A DNA stretch of 64,000 bases from DATFDN01 sp963756545 (lineage in GTDB: Bacteria > Pseudomonadota > Alphaproteobacteria > Acetobacterales > Acetobacteraceae). Shown piece after piece: positions 41,980 to 50,513 of the stretch (the stretch's first letter is position 1; every line of letters begins with the position of its first letter). The notes beneath the pieces were generated by a model. The model did no database searches, was not told where the DNA came from, and saw only the letters and a program-made list of their open reading frames with translations. The translations under genes were made by a program, and so were the position numbers. The stretch is from positions 1-64,000 of the forward strand of contig CAVWNY010000008.1 of the NCBI GenBank assembly GCA_963756545.1. Direction: 5' to 3'.

Positions 41980-43305
41980 TTACTCGGCCGGCAGCTCCGC
42001 CGCGGTCGCGCGGCGCGGCCGTCCGAGGACGAGCAGCGTCGCGCATCCGATGGCGACGAACCCCACGATCGGCAGCATCGCCAACGGGTAGCTGCCGGTG
42101 GCCCCCTTCGTGATCCCCATGAGCGTGTTGCAGACGAATCCCAGGCCCGTGCCGATCCCGTTGATCATGGCGATGCCCGCCGCCGCACTGCGCGCCGACA
42201 GCCACTCCGTCGCGAACGCCCAGAACGGCCCGCGCGTGATCGAGGTGGCGACGACCGAGATGGAGAGCAGGATCATGGTCGGCAGCAGCTCCGGGAACGG
42301 GATCAGCAGCGCCAGGCCGATGCCGCTGAGCGCCAGCGGGCCGAACAGGTGCCAGAACCGCTCTCCGCGCAGGTCCGAGCGCCGTCCCCACCAGATCATC
42401 GCGACCGCGGACAAGATGTAGGGAATGGCGTTCAGCCAGCCGACCTGCATGGTGGAGACGCCGAAGGACTTGAGGTATTGCGGCTGCCACAGCCCGAGGC
42501 CCGAACTGGCCGTCGCGCCGCCGGCGTAAACCAGCGCCATCGCCAACACGTACGGATTGCGGATCACCGCGAGCGCCGGCGCGTGCGCCACCGGCTTGGC
42601 CCGCTGCTCCTCCTGTTCCAACCGGGTGGACAGCCAGCCGCGCTGGGCGGGCGTGAGCCAGGTGGCGTCGGCCGGGCGATCGGTGAGCCAGACCAGCGCG
42701 ACGAAGCCCAGCAGCACGGCGGGCGCGGCCTCCAAGATGAACAGCCACTGCCAGCCGGCGAGCCCCGCGATCCCGTGCATTCCGAGCAGGGCGGCCGAGA
42801 TCGGCGAGCCGACGAAGCCGGACACCGGGATCGCCACCATGAAGATGCCGACAATCTTCGCCCGCATCGCGGCGGGGAACCAGAGCGTCAGGAACAGGAT
42901 CACGCCGGGGAAGAACCCCGCCTCGGCGGCGCCGAGCAGGAAGCGGATCAGCACGAAGCTGCGCGGCCCCGCGACCAGCGCCATGCAGCCCGAGACGATG
43001 CCCCAGGAGATCATGATGCGCGCGATCCAGCGCCGCGCGCCGAACCGTTGCAGCGCCAGATTGCTCGGCACCTCGAACAGGCAGTAGGAGACGAAGAAGA
43101 TGCCGCCACCGAAGCCGAACACGGCGGCCGAGATGCCGACCGCCTTATTCATCTGCAAGGAGGCGAAGCCGGCGTTCACGCGGTCGATGTAGCAGACCAG
43201 ATAGGCGACCATCAGGAACGGCAGCACCCGCCAGCTCACGCGCCGCATGGTCTCCCGCTCCAGGGCCTCGTCGAGCCCCTGGTCGGGCATGAGGGCATTC
43301 GCCAT
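41980..43305 (-). CDS. MFS transporter, anion:cation symporter type
   Basis: A 441-residue major-facilitator carrier with 12 helices, of the ACS group that imports organic anions such as tartrate, phthalate, glucarate and 4-hydroxyphenylacetate. The N-terminal helix and loop read VLPFLMVAYLVCYIDRVNAG and the motif VSYCLFEVPSNLALQRFGAR, both typical of that group. No catabolic genes for such an anion are adjacent. ATG 43305 with GAGGA just upstream is the preferred start; an in-frame start 12 codons earlier is less likely. Confidence 0.92.
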   Translation of the reverse strand: MANALMPDQGLDEALERETMRRVSWRVLPFLMVAYLVCYIDRVNAGFASLQMNKAVGISAAVFGFGGGIFFVSYCLFEVPSNLALQRFGARRWIARIMISWGIVSGCMALVAGPRSFVLIRFLLGAAEAGFFPGVILFLTLWFPAAMRAKIVGIFMVAIPVSGFVGSPISAALLGMHGIAGLAGWQWLFILEAAPAVLLGFVALVWLTDRPADATWLTPAQRGWLSTRLEQEEQRAKPVAHAPALAVIRNPYVLAMALVYAGGATASSGLGLWQPQYLKSFGVSTMQVGWLNAIPYILSAVAMIWWGRRSDLRGERFWHLFGPLALSGIGLALLIPFPELLPTMILLSISVVATSITRGPFWAFATEWLSARSAAAGIAMINGIGTGLGFVCNTLMGITKGATGSYPLAMLPIVGFVAIGCATLLVLGRPRRATAAELPAE

Positions 43306-43389
43306 TCCTCGTTCCCCGCTTTGTTTGTCGAAAGCTAGCACGCCATTCCGATTGCGGCGACGCGGCGCGTCATGGCAGACAGGCGCGCT

Positions 43390-44367
43390 ATGATCACACG
43401 ACGTTTACTGCTGCCGGCGATTCCCATCGCCCTCGCCGCCCCCGCCCTCGTCATGCCCGCCGGCGCGGCGCCCGACGATTTCGGCGCGTTCCTCGCAGGT
43501 GTCCGCGCCGAGGCCCGCCGGTCGGGCGTGTCGGCCCCGACGCTCGACCGGGCGCTCGCCGATGTGCGGCCGAATCAGAAGGTGCTGGACAAGATCAGCC
43601 ACCCGGCCGAGTTCACCATGACCTGGGCCGAGTACCGGGCCATGCTGGTGACCGACCAGCGGATCGAAAACGGGCGTGCGGCGTATCGGCGCGACGCAGC
43701 TCTGTTCCATGCGGTCCAGGCCCGCTTCGGCGTGCCGGCCCGCGTGATCCTTGGCATCTGGGGTCTGGAATCCAGTTATGGCACCAAAACCGGCGATTAC
43801 CGGGTGGTGGAGGCGCTGGCCACTCTCGCCTGGGACAGCAAGCGCCGACCGTTCTTCCGCTCCGAGCTGATCGCCGCGCTCCGTATCCTCGACCATGGCG
43901 ACGTTCTGCCGGGGCGGATGACCGGCTCCTATGCCGGGGCGATGGGCCAGCCGCAGTTCATGCCGACCTCGTTCCTGCGCTTCGCGGTGGACTTTCAGGG
44001 GGATGGTCGGCGCGACATCTGGACCAGCACGCCCGACGTGCTCGCCTCCATCGCCAACTATCTCGCCCGCAGCGGCTGGATCCCGGGCGAGACGTGGGGG
44101 ATGCAGGTCGTCGTGCCGCCGGGGATCGACCCGGCGCTGGCCGGACGCGACAACCGCCGGTCACTCGCCGACTGGCGGGCGTTGGGACTGCGCGCGCTCG
44201 GCGCCCGCGCACTGACCGGCGAGCAGGATGCCGCGCTGGTGCTGCCCGACGGCGTGGGCGGGGAGGGGTTCCTGGTGTTTCCCAACTTCAACGCGGTTCG
44301 CCGCTACAACCCGTCCGATTTCTACGCCCTCGTGGTGGGCCTGATCGGGGACGACGTGCTGGCGTGA
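43390..44367 (+). CDS. Lytic murein transglycosylase (MltB family)
   Basis: A periplasmic enzyme that cleaves glycan strands of peptidoglycan to 1,6-anhydro ends. The 325-residue protein has a signal peptide (MITRRLLLPAIPIALAAPAL, cleaved near GAA-P) without a lipobox, then the SLT fold: catalytic E127 in GIWGLESSYGTKTGDY and the MltB mark AGAMGQPQFMPTSFL. An in-frame ATG six codons upstream (43372) is an alternative start. Its stop overlaps the rlpA GTG as GTGA. It opens a cell-wall block with rlpA, dacA and tmk. Confidence 0.93.
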   Translation: MITRRLLLPAIPIALAAPALVMPAGAAPDDFGAFLAGVRAEARRSGVSAPTLDRALADVRPNQKVLDKISHPAEFTMTWAEYRAMLVTDQRIENGRAAYRRDAALFHAVQARFGVPARVILGIWGLESSYGTKTGDYRVVEALATLAWDSKRRPFFRSELIAALRILDHGDVLPGRMTGSYAGAMGQPQFMPTSFLRFAVDFQGDGRRDIWTSTPDVLASIANYLARSGWIPGETWGMQVVVPPGIDPALAGRDNRRSLADWRALGLRALGARALTGEQDAALVLPDGVGGEGFLVFPNFNAVRRYNPSDFYALVVGLIGDDVLA

Positions 44368-45248
44368 TCCGGGTTCTCGCGCTCGGCCTGACCACGCTGC
44401 TGCTGGCGGGGTCCTGCGCGCGCCACACCCCGTCCGCATCCGTCGCACAGACGCACTACGTCCTCGGCGAGCCGTACCAGGCTGGCGGCGTCTGGCACTA
44501 TCCGCGCGAGCAATACGGCGTGGCGCTGACCGGGCTGGCGGTGGTGGATGCGGACACGCACCCAAAGCTGACCGCCGATGGCGAGGTATTCGACCCCACG
44601 GCGCTGGCGGCCTCCCACCGCACCTTGCAGCTTCCCGCCGTCGCTCGCCTGACGGATCTGGAGACGGGGCGGCGGATCGTCGTGCGGGTGAACGACCGCG
44701 GGCCGGAGCCGGTAGGCCGGCTGATCGCGGTCACGCCCCGCGTCGCGGCGCTGCTCGGTTTCCCGGCAGGCGGCGTCGCCCGCGTGCGGCTGGACGTGTT
44801 GGCGGGCGAGAGCCACGACGCCGCCGACGGATTGCCGGGCGCGCCACGCCTGGCGATCGAGGCTGCGCCGCGCGAGGCGGTGCGGGCCGAAACGCTCGGT
44901 CCGGTCGGGGGACCGCGCGCCGAATACCTGCCTGCGGTCGCGCGGGTCGTCGTCCCCGATGGAGCGACACCGGCCCGGCGCTTGTCGGAGCCCACGGCCC
45001 GGTCGGTGACGCAGGAGCCGCCGGCCCCCGGCCAGCTCTATGTCCGGCTCAGCCGTTTCACCGACCTACGCTATGCCGCGCGGCAGGCAGCGCTGGTGCC
45101 TGGCGCGCATCTCGCGAACCCCCACGAGTCCGGGCCGGCAAGCTTCCGGTCCCGCTCGGGACCGTTCGCAACCGTCGGCGAGGCCGACGCGGCGCTGGAC
45201 CAGGCCATTCGAGCGGGAGTATCGGATGCGCGGATCGTGGTCGAATAG
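44364..45248 (+). CDS. rlpA: RlpA-like septal lipoprotein with SPOR domain
   Basis: A 294-residue outer-membrane lipoprotein. Lipobox is LLLAGSC with C18 as the lipidated residue. A double-psi beta-barrel (GEVFDPTALAASHRTLQLPA, RIVVRVNDRGPEPVGRLIAV) is the RlpA catalytic-type domain; the C-terminal SPOR domain (LYVRLSRFTDLRYAARQAAL) binds denuded glycan at the septum. In other bacteria RlpA is a lytic transglycosylase for naked glycans. Start is GTG overlapping the mltB stop. The dacA gene follows 12 bases later. Confidence 0.9.
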   Translation: MIRVLALGLTTLLLAGSCARHTPSASVAQTHYVLGEPYQAGGVWHYPREQYGVALTGLAVVDADTHPKLTADGEVFDPTALAASHRTLQLPAVARLTDLETGRRIVVRVNDRGPEPVGRLIAVTPRVAALLGFPAGGVARVRLDVLAGESHDAADGLPGAPRLAIEAAPREAVRAETLGPVGGPRAEYLPAVARVVVPDGATPARRLSEPTARSVTQEPPAPGQLYVRLSRFTDLRYAARQAALVPGAHLANPHESGPASFRSRSGPFATVGEADAALDQAIRAGVSDARIVVE

Positions 45249-45260
45249 GAGAAAATTCCC

Positions 45261-46475
45261 ATGTTGAGCCGACGCTCCGCCCTGCTTGGAGCCGCGTTGT
45301 TCGCCGGTGGCGCCCCGGCCATGGCTGCCCGTCCGCCGCACTTGAAGGCCGGCGCGCACGCCGGCAAGGAGGCGCAGCCGATGGGCATGGCCGCCGCCAC
45401 CCCGCTCGGCCCGGTCGATACCGCGGCGCGCTGGGCTTTCGCGATGGATTTCAACACCGGCGCCGAGCTGCTGAACAAGGCGGCCGACGAGGAGATGCCG
45501 CCGTCGTCGATGACCAAGCTGATGACGCTCTACATCGTCTATTCCCGCCTGAAGGACGGGCGGATGAAGCTCGATGACATGCTGCCGGTCTCCGAGCATG
45601 CCTGGCGGATGGGCGGATCGAAGATGTTCGTTCAGGTCGGCGACAGAGTGCGGGTGGAGGACCTGATCCGCGGCATCGAGGTCGATTCCGGCAACGACGC
45701 CTGCATCGTGCTGGCCGAGGCGATCGCCGGGTCCGAGGCGCAGTTCGCCGACCTGATGAACGAGACGGCCAAGAAGCTTGGCCTCACGCACTCCAATTTC
45801 CGCAACAGTACCGGCTGGCCCGACCCCGAGCACCACATGAGCGCGCGCGACATCGGGATTCTGGCGGCGACGATCATCCGGCAGTTCCCCGACGATTATC
45901 ACTATGCCTCGGAGAAGACGTTCCGATACGACAATATCGAGCAGGGCAACCGCAACCCGCTGGTGCAGAAGGGCACCGCCGACGGCTTGAAGACCGGCCA
46001 TACCGAGGCCGGCGGCTACGGGCTCGTTGCCAGCACGCTGCGCGGCAACCGGCGCGTTATTCTGGTGTTAAACGGGATGGAAACCATGCGTCAACGCGCC
46101 GAAGAGGGGGAGCGATTGATGGATTGGGCTTTTGCCAACTTTGAGGACGTGACCCTGTTCGCCGCCGACGAGGCGGTCGAGCAGGTGCCGGTGTGGCTCG
46201 GCGCCGCGCCGACGGTTCCGCTGGTGGTGGCCGATTCGGGCGAGCTGTTGGTGACCATGCCGCGCGACTGGCGCAAGACCGCGTCCGTCAAGATCGACTA
46301 CGATTCTCCCGTGCGAGCGCCGGTGGCGCGCGGCGCGCGGCTCGGTAGCGTCACCATCGCGGGCAAGGGCGTGCCCAATATGCAGGTGACGCTGGTAGCC
46401 GGCGCGGACGTCCCGAAGCTCGGTCTGCCGGGCCGCGCCATGGCCGTGCTTGCCCACTACGCGCGCGGAAGCTGA
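45261..46475 (+). CDS. dacA: D-alanyl-D-alanine carboxypeptidase (PBP5/6 type)
   Basis: Periplasmic penicillin-binding protein that trims the terminal D-Ala of the peptide stem. The 404-residue protein has a signal peptide (LSRRSALLGAALFAGGAPAM), the SxxK site S83-MT-K86, SGN at 143-145, and KTG at 244-246. The C-terminal PBP5-type beta domain (about 295-390) is present, but the usual amphipathic membrane-anchoring helix is short. A ribosome site (AGGAGAA) precedes the ATG. Confidence 0.94.
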   Translation: MLSRRSALLGAALFAGGAPAMAARPPHLKAGAHAGKEAQPMGMAAATPLGPVDTAARWAFAMDFNTGAELLNKAADEEMPPSSMTKLMTLYIVYSRLKDGRMKLDDMLPVSEHAWRMGGSKMFVQVGDRVRVEDLIRGIEVDSGNDACIVLAEAIAGSEAQFADLMNETAKKLGLTHSNFRNSTGWPDPEHHMSARDIGILAATIIRQFPDDYHYASEKTFRYDNIEQGNRNPLVQKGTADGLKTGHTEAGGYGLVASTLRGNRRVILVLNGMETMRQRAEEGERLMDWAFANFEDVTLFAADEAVEQVPVWLGAAPTVPLVVADSGELLVTMPRDWRKTASVKIDYDSPVRAPVARGARLGSVTIAGKGVPNMQVTLVAGADVPKLGLPGRAMAVLAHYARGS

Positions 46476-46476
46476 C

Positions 46477-47100
46477 ATGCGCGGGCGGTTCATCACTCTC
46501 GAGGGTGGTGAGGGCGCCGGCAAGACGACGCAGGCGCGCCTGCTGGCCGAGGCGCTCGGGACGCGCGGGCTGTCGGTCGCGCGGACGCGCGAACCCGGTG
46601 GCGCAGCCGGCGCGGACGTGCTGCGGGCGCTGTTGCTGTCCGGCACGGTCGCGTTCTCTCCGCTGGCCGAGACGATGCTGCATTTCGCCGCCCGCGCCGA
46701 GCACGTCGTGCGCACGATCCGTCCCGCGCTGGACGCCGGGCGATGGGTCGTCTGCGACCGCTTTTCGGATTCGACGATGGCCTATCAGGGATGGGGATTG
46801 GGCGCCGATCGCGCGGCGATCGCCGCATTGGCCGAGATGATCGGCTTGACGCCTGACCTGACGATCATCCTCGACGTGACGCCCGACACGGCCGCGGCCC
46901 GGCTCGCGACGCGCGGCAAGCCGCCGGACCGCTATGAACGGCTGGACGGGGGATTCCACGCCCGCGTCGCGGATGGCTTCCGCGCCATTGCCCAAGCCGA
47001 GCCGGCCCGCTGCGCCCTGGTGGACGCGAACGCCGACTCGGCGGCGGTCCACGCGAGGATCATGGAATTCGTGGCGGAGCGGATTCAGGCGGTGGGATAG
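46477..47100 (+). CDS. tmk: Thymidylate kinase
   Basis: Phosphorylates dTMP to dTDP. The 207-residue protein has the P-loop GGEGAGKT (10-17), the dTMP-binding TREPGGAAGADVLR, the DRFSDSTMAYQGWGLG segment and the LID-like RLATRGKPPDRYERLDGGFH. ATG 46477 follows the dacA stop by one base. In relatives holB and metG often follow in the same direction; here a convergent peptidase gene overlaps its end instead. Confidence 0.96.
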   Translation: MRGRFITLEGGEGAGKTTQARLLAEALGTRGLSVARTREPGGAAGADVLRALLLSGTVAFSPLAETMLHFAARAEHVVRTIRPALDAGRWVVCDRFSDSTMAYQGWGLGADRAAIAALAEMIGLTPDLTIILDVTPDTAAARLATRGKPPDRYERLDGGFHARVADGFRAIAQAEPARCALVDANADSAAVHARIMEFVAERIQAVG

Positions 47101-48380
47101 ACTTGTTCCACACCGCACCACCCGGCGATCGCCAGCGCCAGCACGCGCGTCACCTGATGCACGGATTCCAGCCCGACGCTCTCGTCGATGCCGTGGATGT
47201 TGTCTGAATCCGGGCCGTAGCACGTCGCCTCCGTTCCCTGATACAGCGTGTAGAACCGCGCATCCGTCAGCCCCGGCGCGGCGTAGTGGCGCAAGTCCTG
47301 GCCGGTGATCTCCTGGTGCAGCGCGCTCACCGCGCGGGCGATCGGCTGGCCGGGAGGAAACGTGCAGCCATCCGCCATGAAGCCCTTGAACTCGACGTTC
47401 GCGCGCGCGCCGTTGAGGCCCGCCGCCGCTTCCGCGACCAGCGCCTCGATGTCGCGGGCGACCTGTCGGCAGGAATATCCCGGCATCACGCCCACCCGCA
47501 ATCCGATGCGGGCGCACGTCGGAACGGAGCTGTTCCATTCGCCGCCCTCGATCGTGCCGAGATTCACATTGATAGGGTGATTGTCGGCGGTGAAGGCCGG
47601 ATGTCGGCGCTCGGCGCGGTTCATCTCCGCCTCGTAGCTCTTGAAGCGCGCCGCGATCGCCATGGCCGCCTCGATCGCGTTTACGCCGGCCTGCATGTCG
47701 CGCACATGCGCCGGCCGGCCCGTGACGGTCACCCAGGCCCAGACGACGCCCACCTCGGCGACGTAAAGTGCCGGGTAGCCGGGGCCGGGCTCGGGAATCA
47801 GGCAGGCGTCCGGCCGGGGCAGGGCCTGCATCACGGCGAGCGCGCCGTTGCCGGTGCATTCCTCCTCGATCACGGCGGCCATCTGGACCTCGGCGGCCGG
47901 TTGCAGCCCGGCCGCCTTCAGCGCGCGGAACGCGGTCACATAGGCCGCGATTCCGGCCTTCATGTCGGCGGCTCCGCGTCCGTACATGCGTCCGCCCCGG
48001 ATCGCGGGGTCGAACGGCGGGGTGGTCCAGAGGTCGGGCGCGCCCTCCGGCACCACATCGACGTGGCCTTGCAGCAGCAGGCTGCGCCCGCTCGGTTCGC
48101 GCGGCGTATGCAGGGCCACCACCGGATCGCGCCCCGCATAGTCGATCAGCGGCGGTGAGAAGCCGGGATGGTCGGCGAGCGCGGCCGGCTCGACCGCCAC
48201 CCGGCGCGGCGTCAGGCCAAGGCCGCGATACACCTCCTCCATCTCCGCGAGGCACGACTGCTCCTGCCCCAGCAGGCTCCGATGACGCACCAGCCGCTCC
48301 AGAAGCGCGACCGCCTCCTCGCGCAGCCCGTCCGCCGCATCGAGGATGGCCCGCCGCGCGCCGGGGTCGATCGGCTGCAT
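47085..48380 (-). CDS. M20 family metallopeptidase (ArgE/DapE type)
   Basis: A 431-residue dizinc amidase/peptidase of the ArgE/DapE/ACY1 clan. Metal ligands are H in LLLQGHVDVVPEGA, the bridging D in GRGAADMKAGIAAY, E-E in AVIEEECTGNG, and a later Asp/His. The lid/dimerisation domain (about 200-310) is present. ATG 48380 overlaps the stop of the beta-lactamase-fold gene as TGATG, so the two are translationally coupled. Substrate unknown; N-acyl-ornithine or succinyl-diaminopimelate types are possible but the gene context is not biosynthetic. Confidence 0.92.
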   Translation of the reverse strand: MQPIDPGARRAILDAADGLREEAVALLERLVRHRSLLGQEQSCLAEMEEVYRGLGLTPRRVAVEPAALADHPGFSPPLIDYAGRDPVVALHTPREPSGRSLLLQGHVDVVPEGAPDLWTTPPFDPAIRGGRMYGRGAADMKAGIAAYVTAFRALKAAGLQPAAEVQMAAVIEEECTGNGALAVMQALPRPDACLIPEPGPGYPALYVAEVGVVWAWVTVTGRPAHVRDMQAGVNAIEAAMAIAARFKSYEAEMNRAERRHPAFTADNHPINVNLGTIEGGEWNSSVPTCARIGLRVGVMPGYSCRQVARDIEALVAEAAAGLNGARANVEFKGFMADGCTFPPGQPIARAVSALHQEITGQDLRHYAAPGLTDARFYTLYQGTEATCYGPDSDNIHGIDESVGLESVHQVTRVLALAIAGWCGVEQVYPTA

Positions 48381-49486
48381 CAGTCGATCGCGGCGTGAAC
48401 GAGGTTGCTCACGCGATCCAGCCGCGTCGAGTGCCACGGATCGGGCTGGACGTAGTTCGTGAGGTAGGAGAACGACACCCCGCTCGCGGGATCGGCCCAG
48501 GAATAGGACGTGCCGACACCCCCGTGTCCGAACGTGTCGGGCGCGCCGATCGTGCCGAGGCCCCGGATGCGGTCGCTGAACCCCCGCACATGCGGGCCGA
48601 GGCCGCGATGCATCGGGATGCCGTCCATCTGCGCATCGGGCGTCTCGCCGGTGTGGTTGCGCGTGACGTATTCGACCAGCCGGGGCGAGAGCACGCGCGC
48701 GGTGCCCAGCCGCCCCTTATGCAGCAGCATCTGGTAGAACGCGGCCATGCCGCGCGCGGTCGCGAACCCGCCGCCATGCGGCAGGCCGGCGGCGCGGAAC
48801 TCGGGCGAGTTGTCGCGCGGCTCGGGCGCGTAGGTGTCCGCGCAGCGCGCCTGCGCGTACTCGGGCACGCCGACCATGATTTCCTCTTCCAGCCCGAGCG
48901 GTGCCACGATCCGCTCGCGGATCACGTCGCGGTAGTCCCGCCCCGTCGCCGCCTCGATCACCATCGCCTGGACCAGATGCGCGGCGCGGCCGTGATACTG
49001 GAGCTTCGTGCCGGGCGTCCAATCGAGCGAGAAGTCGCACACTTCGGCCCGCATCCGCACATGGTCGGACCAGCTCGCCTGGCTCACGTCCCCACTCGGG
49101 AAGCCGCCCTGGTGCGTCATCACCTGATGCAGCGTGATCGCGCCCTTGCCCCGCGCGGCGAACTCCGGGAGATGGTCGGCGACGCGGTCCATGAACGACA
49201 GGCGCCCGTCCTCCACCAGAGTCCAAAGCGCGGCGCTGGTCAGCACCTTGGTCTGCGAGAACAGCAGGAACAACGTCTCGTTGGTGGCCGGCTGGCGCGT
49301 GCCCTCGGTTCGCGCATTGCCGTAGGTGCGGAACAGCGCGAGCTTGCCGTTGCGAGCCAGGGCGATCTGCGCGCCGGGATAGCGGTCTTCCTCGATATGG
49401 GCGCGGATCAGGCGATCGAGCGCATCGAGCGGCGCGGGCGCGAAACCAAGGCTGGCGGGATCGCTCTCGGGAAGGGGAAAAGGCAT
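48380..49486 (-). CDS. Serine hydrolase, beta-lactamase/EstB type
   Basis: A 368-residue class C beta-lactamase-fold hydrolase (Beta-lactamase domain, EstB-like). The SxxK motif is S77-QT-K80 in LFLLFSQTKVLTSAAL, with tyrosine in LQYHGRAAHLVQ as the YxN-type position and HGGVG-like FGHGGVGTSYSW near the end. There is no signal peptide, so it is more likely an esterase or amidase than a resistance enzyme. ATG 49486 has GGAGGA seven bases upstream; an earlier ATG at 49504 overlaps the DUF29 stop but lacks a ribosome site. Confidence 0.9.
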   Translation of the reverse strand: MPFPLPESDPASLGFAPAPLDALDRLIRAHIEEDRYPGAQIALARNGKLALFRTYGNARTEGTRQPATNETLFLLFSQTKVLTSAALWTLVEDGRLSFMDRVADHLPEFAARGKGAITLHQVMTHQGGFPSGDVSQASWSDHVRMRAEVCDFSLDWTPGTKLQYHGRAAHLVQAMVIEAATGRDYRDVIRERIVAPLGLEEEIMVGVPEYAQARCADTYAPEPRDNSPEFRAAGLPHGGGFATARGMAAFYQMLLHKGRLGTARVLSPRLVEYVTRNHTGETPDAQMDGIPMHRGLGPHVRGFSDRIRGLGTIGAPDTFGHGGVGTSYSWADPASGVSFSYLTNYVQPDPWHSTRLDRVSNLVHAAID

Positions 49487-49500
49487 GAAGTTTCCTCCGG

Positions 49501-49971
49501 TCATAGGCGCGGTGAGCGGCGATCCGGCAGCCAGTCGCTAAGAATCGTGGCCTCGCCGTAGGCGATGGAATCAAGGGATTGCAGCGGTATTTCCCCATAG
49601 TCCGCCATCGTGTCCCGCACGAGAGCGCGCCTTCGCGCCATCTGGTCTCCGACGATCTCCGGCACTTCGCGCCGGAGGCTCGGGCTGTTCGTAAGTGTTT
49701 CGGCGATGTCCTCACGCGTGCGCCGCACCGTTTCGCGCCAGAGCCGTTCCGGTTCATACACGGGCGAGACTTGCAGTTTCAGGAGGTGCTCGATCACGGT
49801 GCCGATACGGCTCCTGAGCGTCAGCCGCTCCGACCTCCCCAAGCTCTCGATCTCCTCGGCAACGTTTTCCCAATCAATGGGCGCGTTGACGCGCCGCCGT
49901 CCGGCATCCCGGATCGCGTTTGCCTGCTCCGCGCTCCAGGCCGCGAAATCGGTATCGTAGAGACTATCCAT
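49501..49971 (-). CDS. DUF29 domain-containing protein
   Basis: A 156-residue helical protein of the DUF29 family, function unknown, widespread in cyanobacteria and alphaproteobacteria. The start (MDSLYDTDFAAWSAEQANAI) and the core VAEEIESLGRSERLTLRSRI with following HLLKLQVSP are the family marks. It is the first gene of a minus-strand set with the beta-lactamase-fold and M20 genes and is divergent from the DUF3237 gene. Confidence 0.9.
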   Translation of the reverse strand: MDSLYDTDFAAWSAEQANAIRDAGRRRVNAPIDWENVAEEIESLGRSERLTLRSRIGTVIEHLLKLQVSPVYEPERLWRETVRRTREDIAETLTNSPSLRREVPEIVGDQMARRRALVRDTMADYGEIPLQSLDSIAYGEATILSDWLPDRRSPRL

Positions 49972-49992
49972 GCCGGAACCCTAGCCGCCGCA

Positions 49993-50031
49993 CCGCTTGC
50001 CGCCAAGCGGCGGATCGGGTGTGATCACCCG
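49993..50031. promoter_or_regulatory. Two inverted repeats in the DUF29/DUF3237 divergent region
   Basis: CCGCTTG-CCGC-CAAGCGG (49993-50010) and CGGGTG-TGAT-CACCCG (50016-50031) lie side by side in an 80-base space between divergent genes. Their spacing and symmetry suit a regulator binding site, but no regulator gene is adjacent. Confidence 0.35.
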
Positions 50032-50052
50032 AACGACGACAAGGGGATGGGA

Positions 50053-50511
50053 ATGGCCGAAATCCGCACCCGGCATCTGTTCACGCTGCGGCTCCGCGTC
50101 GGCGGCAGCCAGGCGATCGGCGCGACGCCGGTGGGCGACCGGCGCATCGGGCTGGTCGAGGGGGGCACGTTCGAGGGCGAGCGCCTGCGCGGCACGGTCC
50201 TGCCGGGTGGCGCCGACTGGATCATCACGCGCCCTGATGGGGCGATGGCCCTCGACGTGCGGCTCGTGCTGCAGACCCAGGACGGCGCCATGATCGGCCT
50301 GACCTATCGCGGCCTGCGCCACGGGCCGAAGGACGTCATGGACCGGATGGCGCGCGGGGAGGCGGTCGATGCGACCAGCTACTATTTCCGCACGGTCGGC
50401 AGTTTCGAGACGGCGGCGCGGCAATACGAATGGCTGAACCGCATCTGGGCGATCGGCACCGGCGAGCGCCCGCCGGAAGGCCCGGTCTACGACCTGCACG
50501 AGGTGCTCTGA
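50053..50511 (+). CDS. DUF3237 domain-containing protein
   Basis: A 152-residue beta-barrel protein of the DUF3237 family, function unknown. Marks are RRIGLVEGGTFEGERLRGTV, GGADWIITRPDGAMALDVRL and YYFRTVGSFETAARQYEWLN. The family is often found next to acyl-CoA and 3-hydroxyacid enzymes, as here. ATG 50053 has AAGGGGA upstream; an ATG two codons earlier is possible. It opens the plus-strand operon leading to the Liv-type importer and ends two bases before the dehydrogenase gene. Confidence 0.9.
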   Translation: MAEIRTRHLFTLRLRVGGSQAIGATPVGDRRIGLVEGGTFEGERLRGTVLPGGADWIITRPDGAMALDVRLVLQTQDGAMIGLTYRGLRHGPKDVMDRMARGEAVDATSYYFRTVGSFETAARQYEWLNRIWAIGTGERPPEGPVYDLHEVL

Positions 50512-50513
50512 CA

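Noticed and set aside
48380..49486. Beta-lactam resistance gene
   Set aside because: No signal peptide and an EstB-like pattern; esterase or amidase is more likely.
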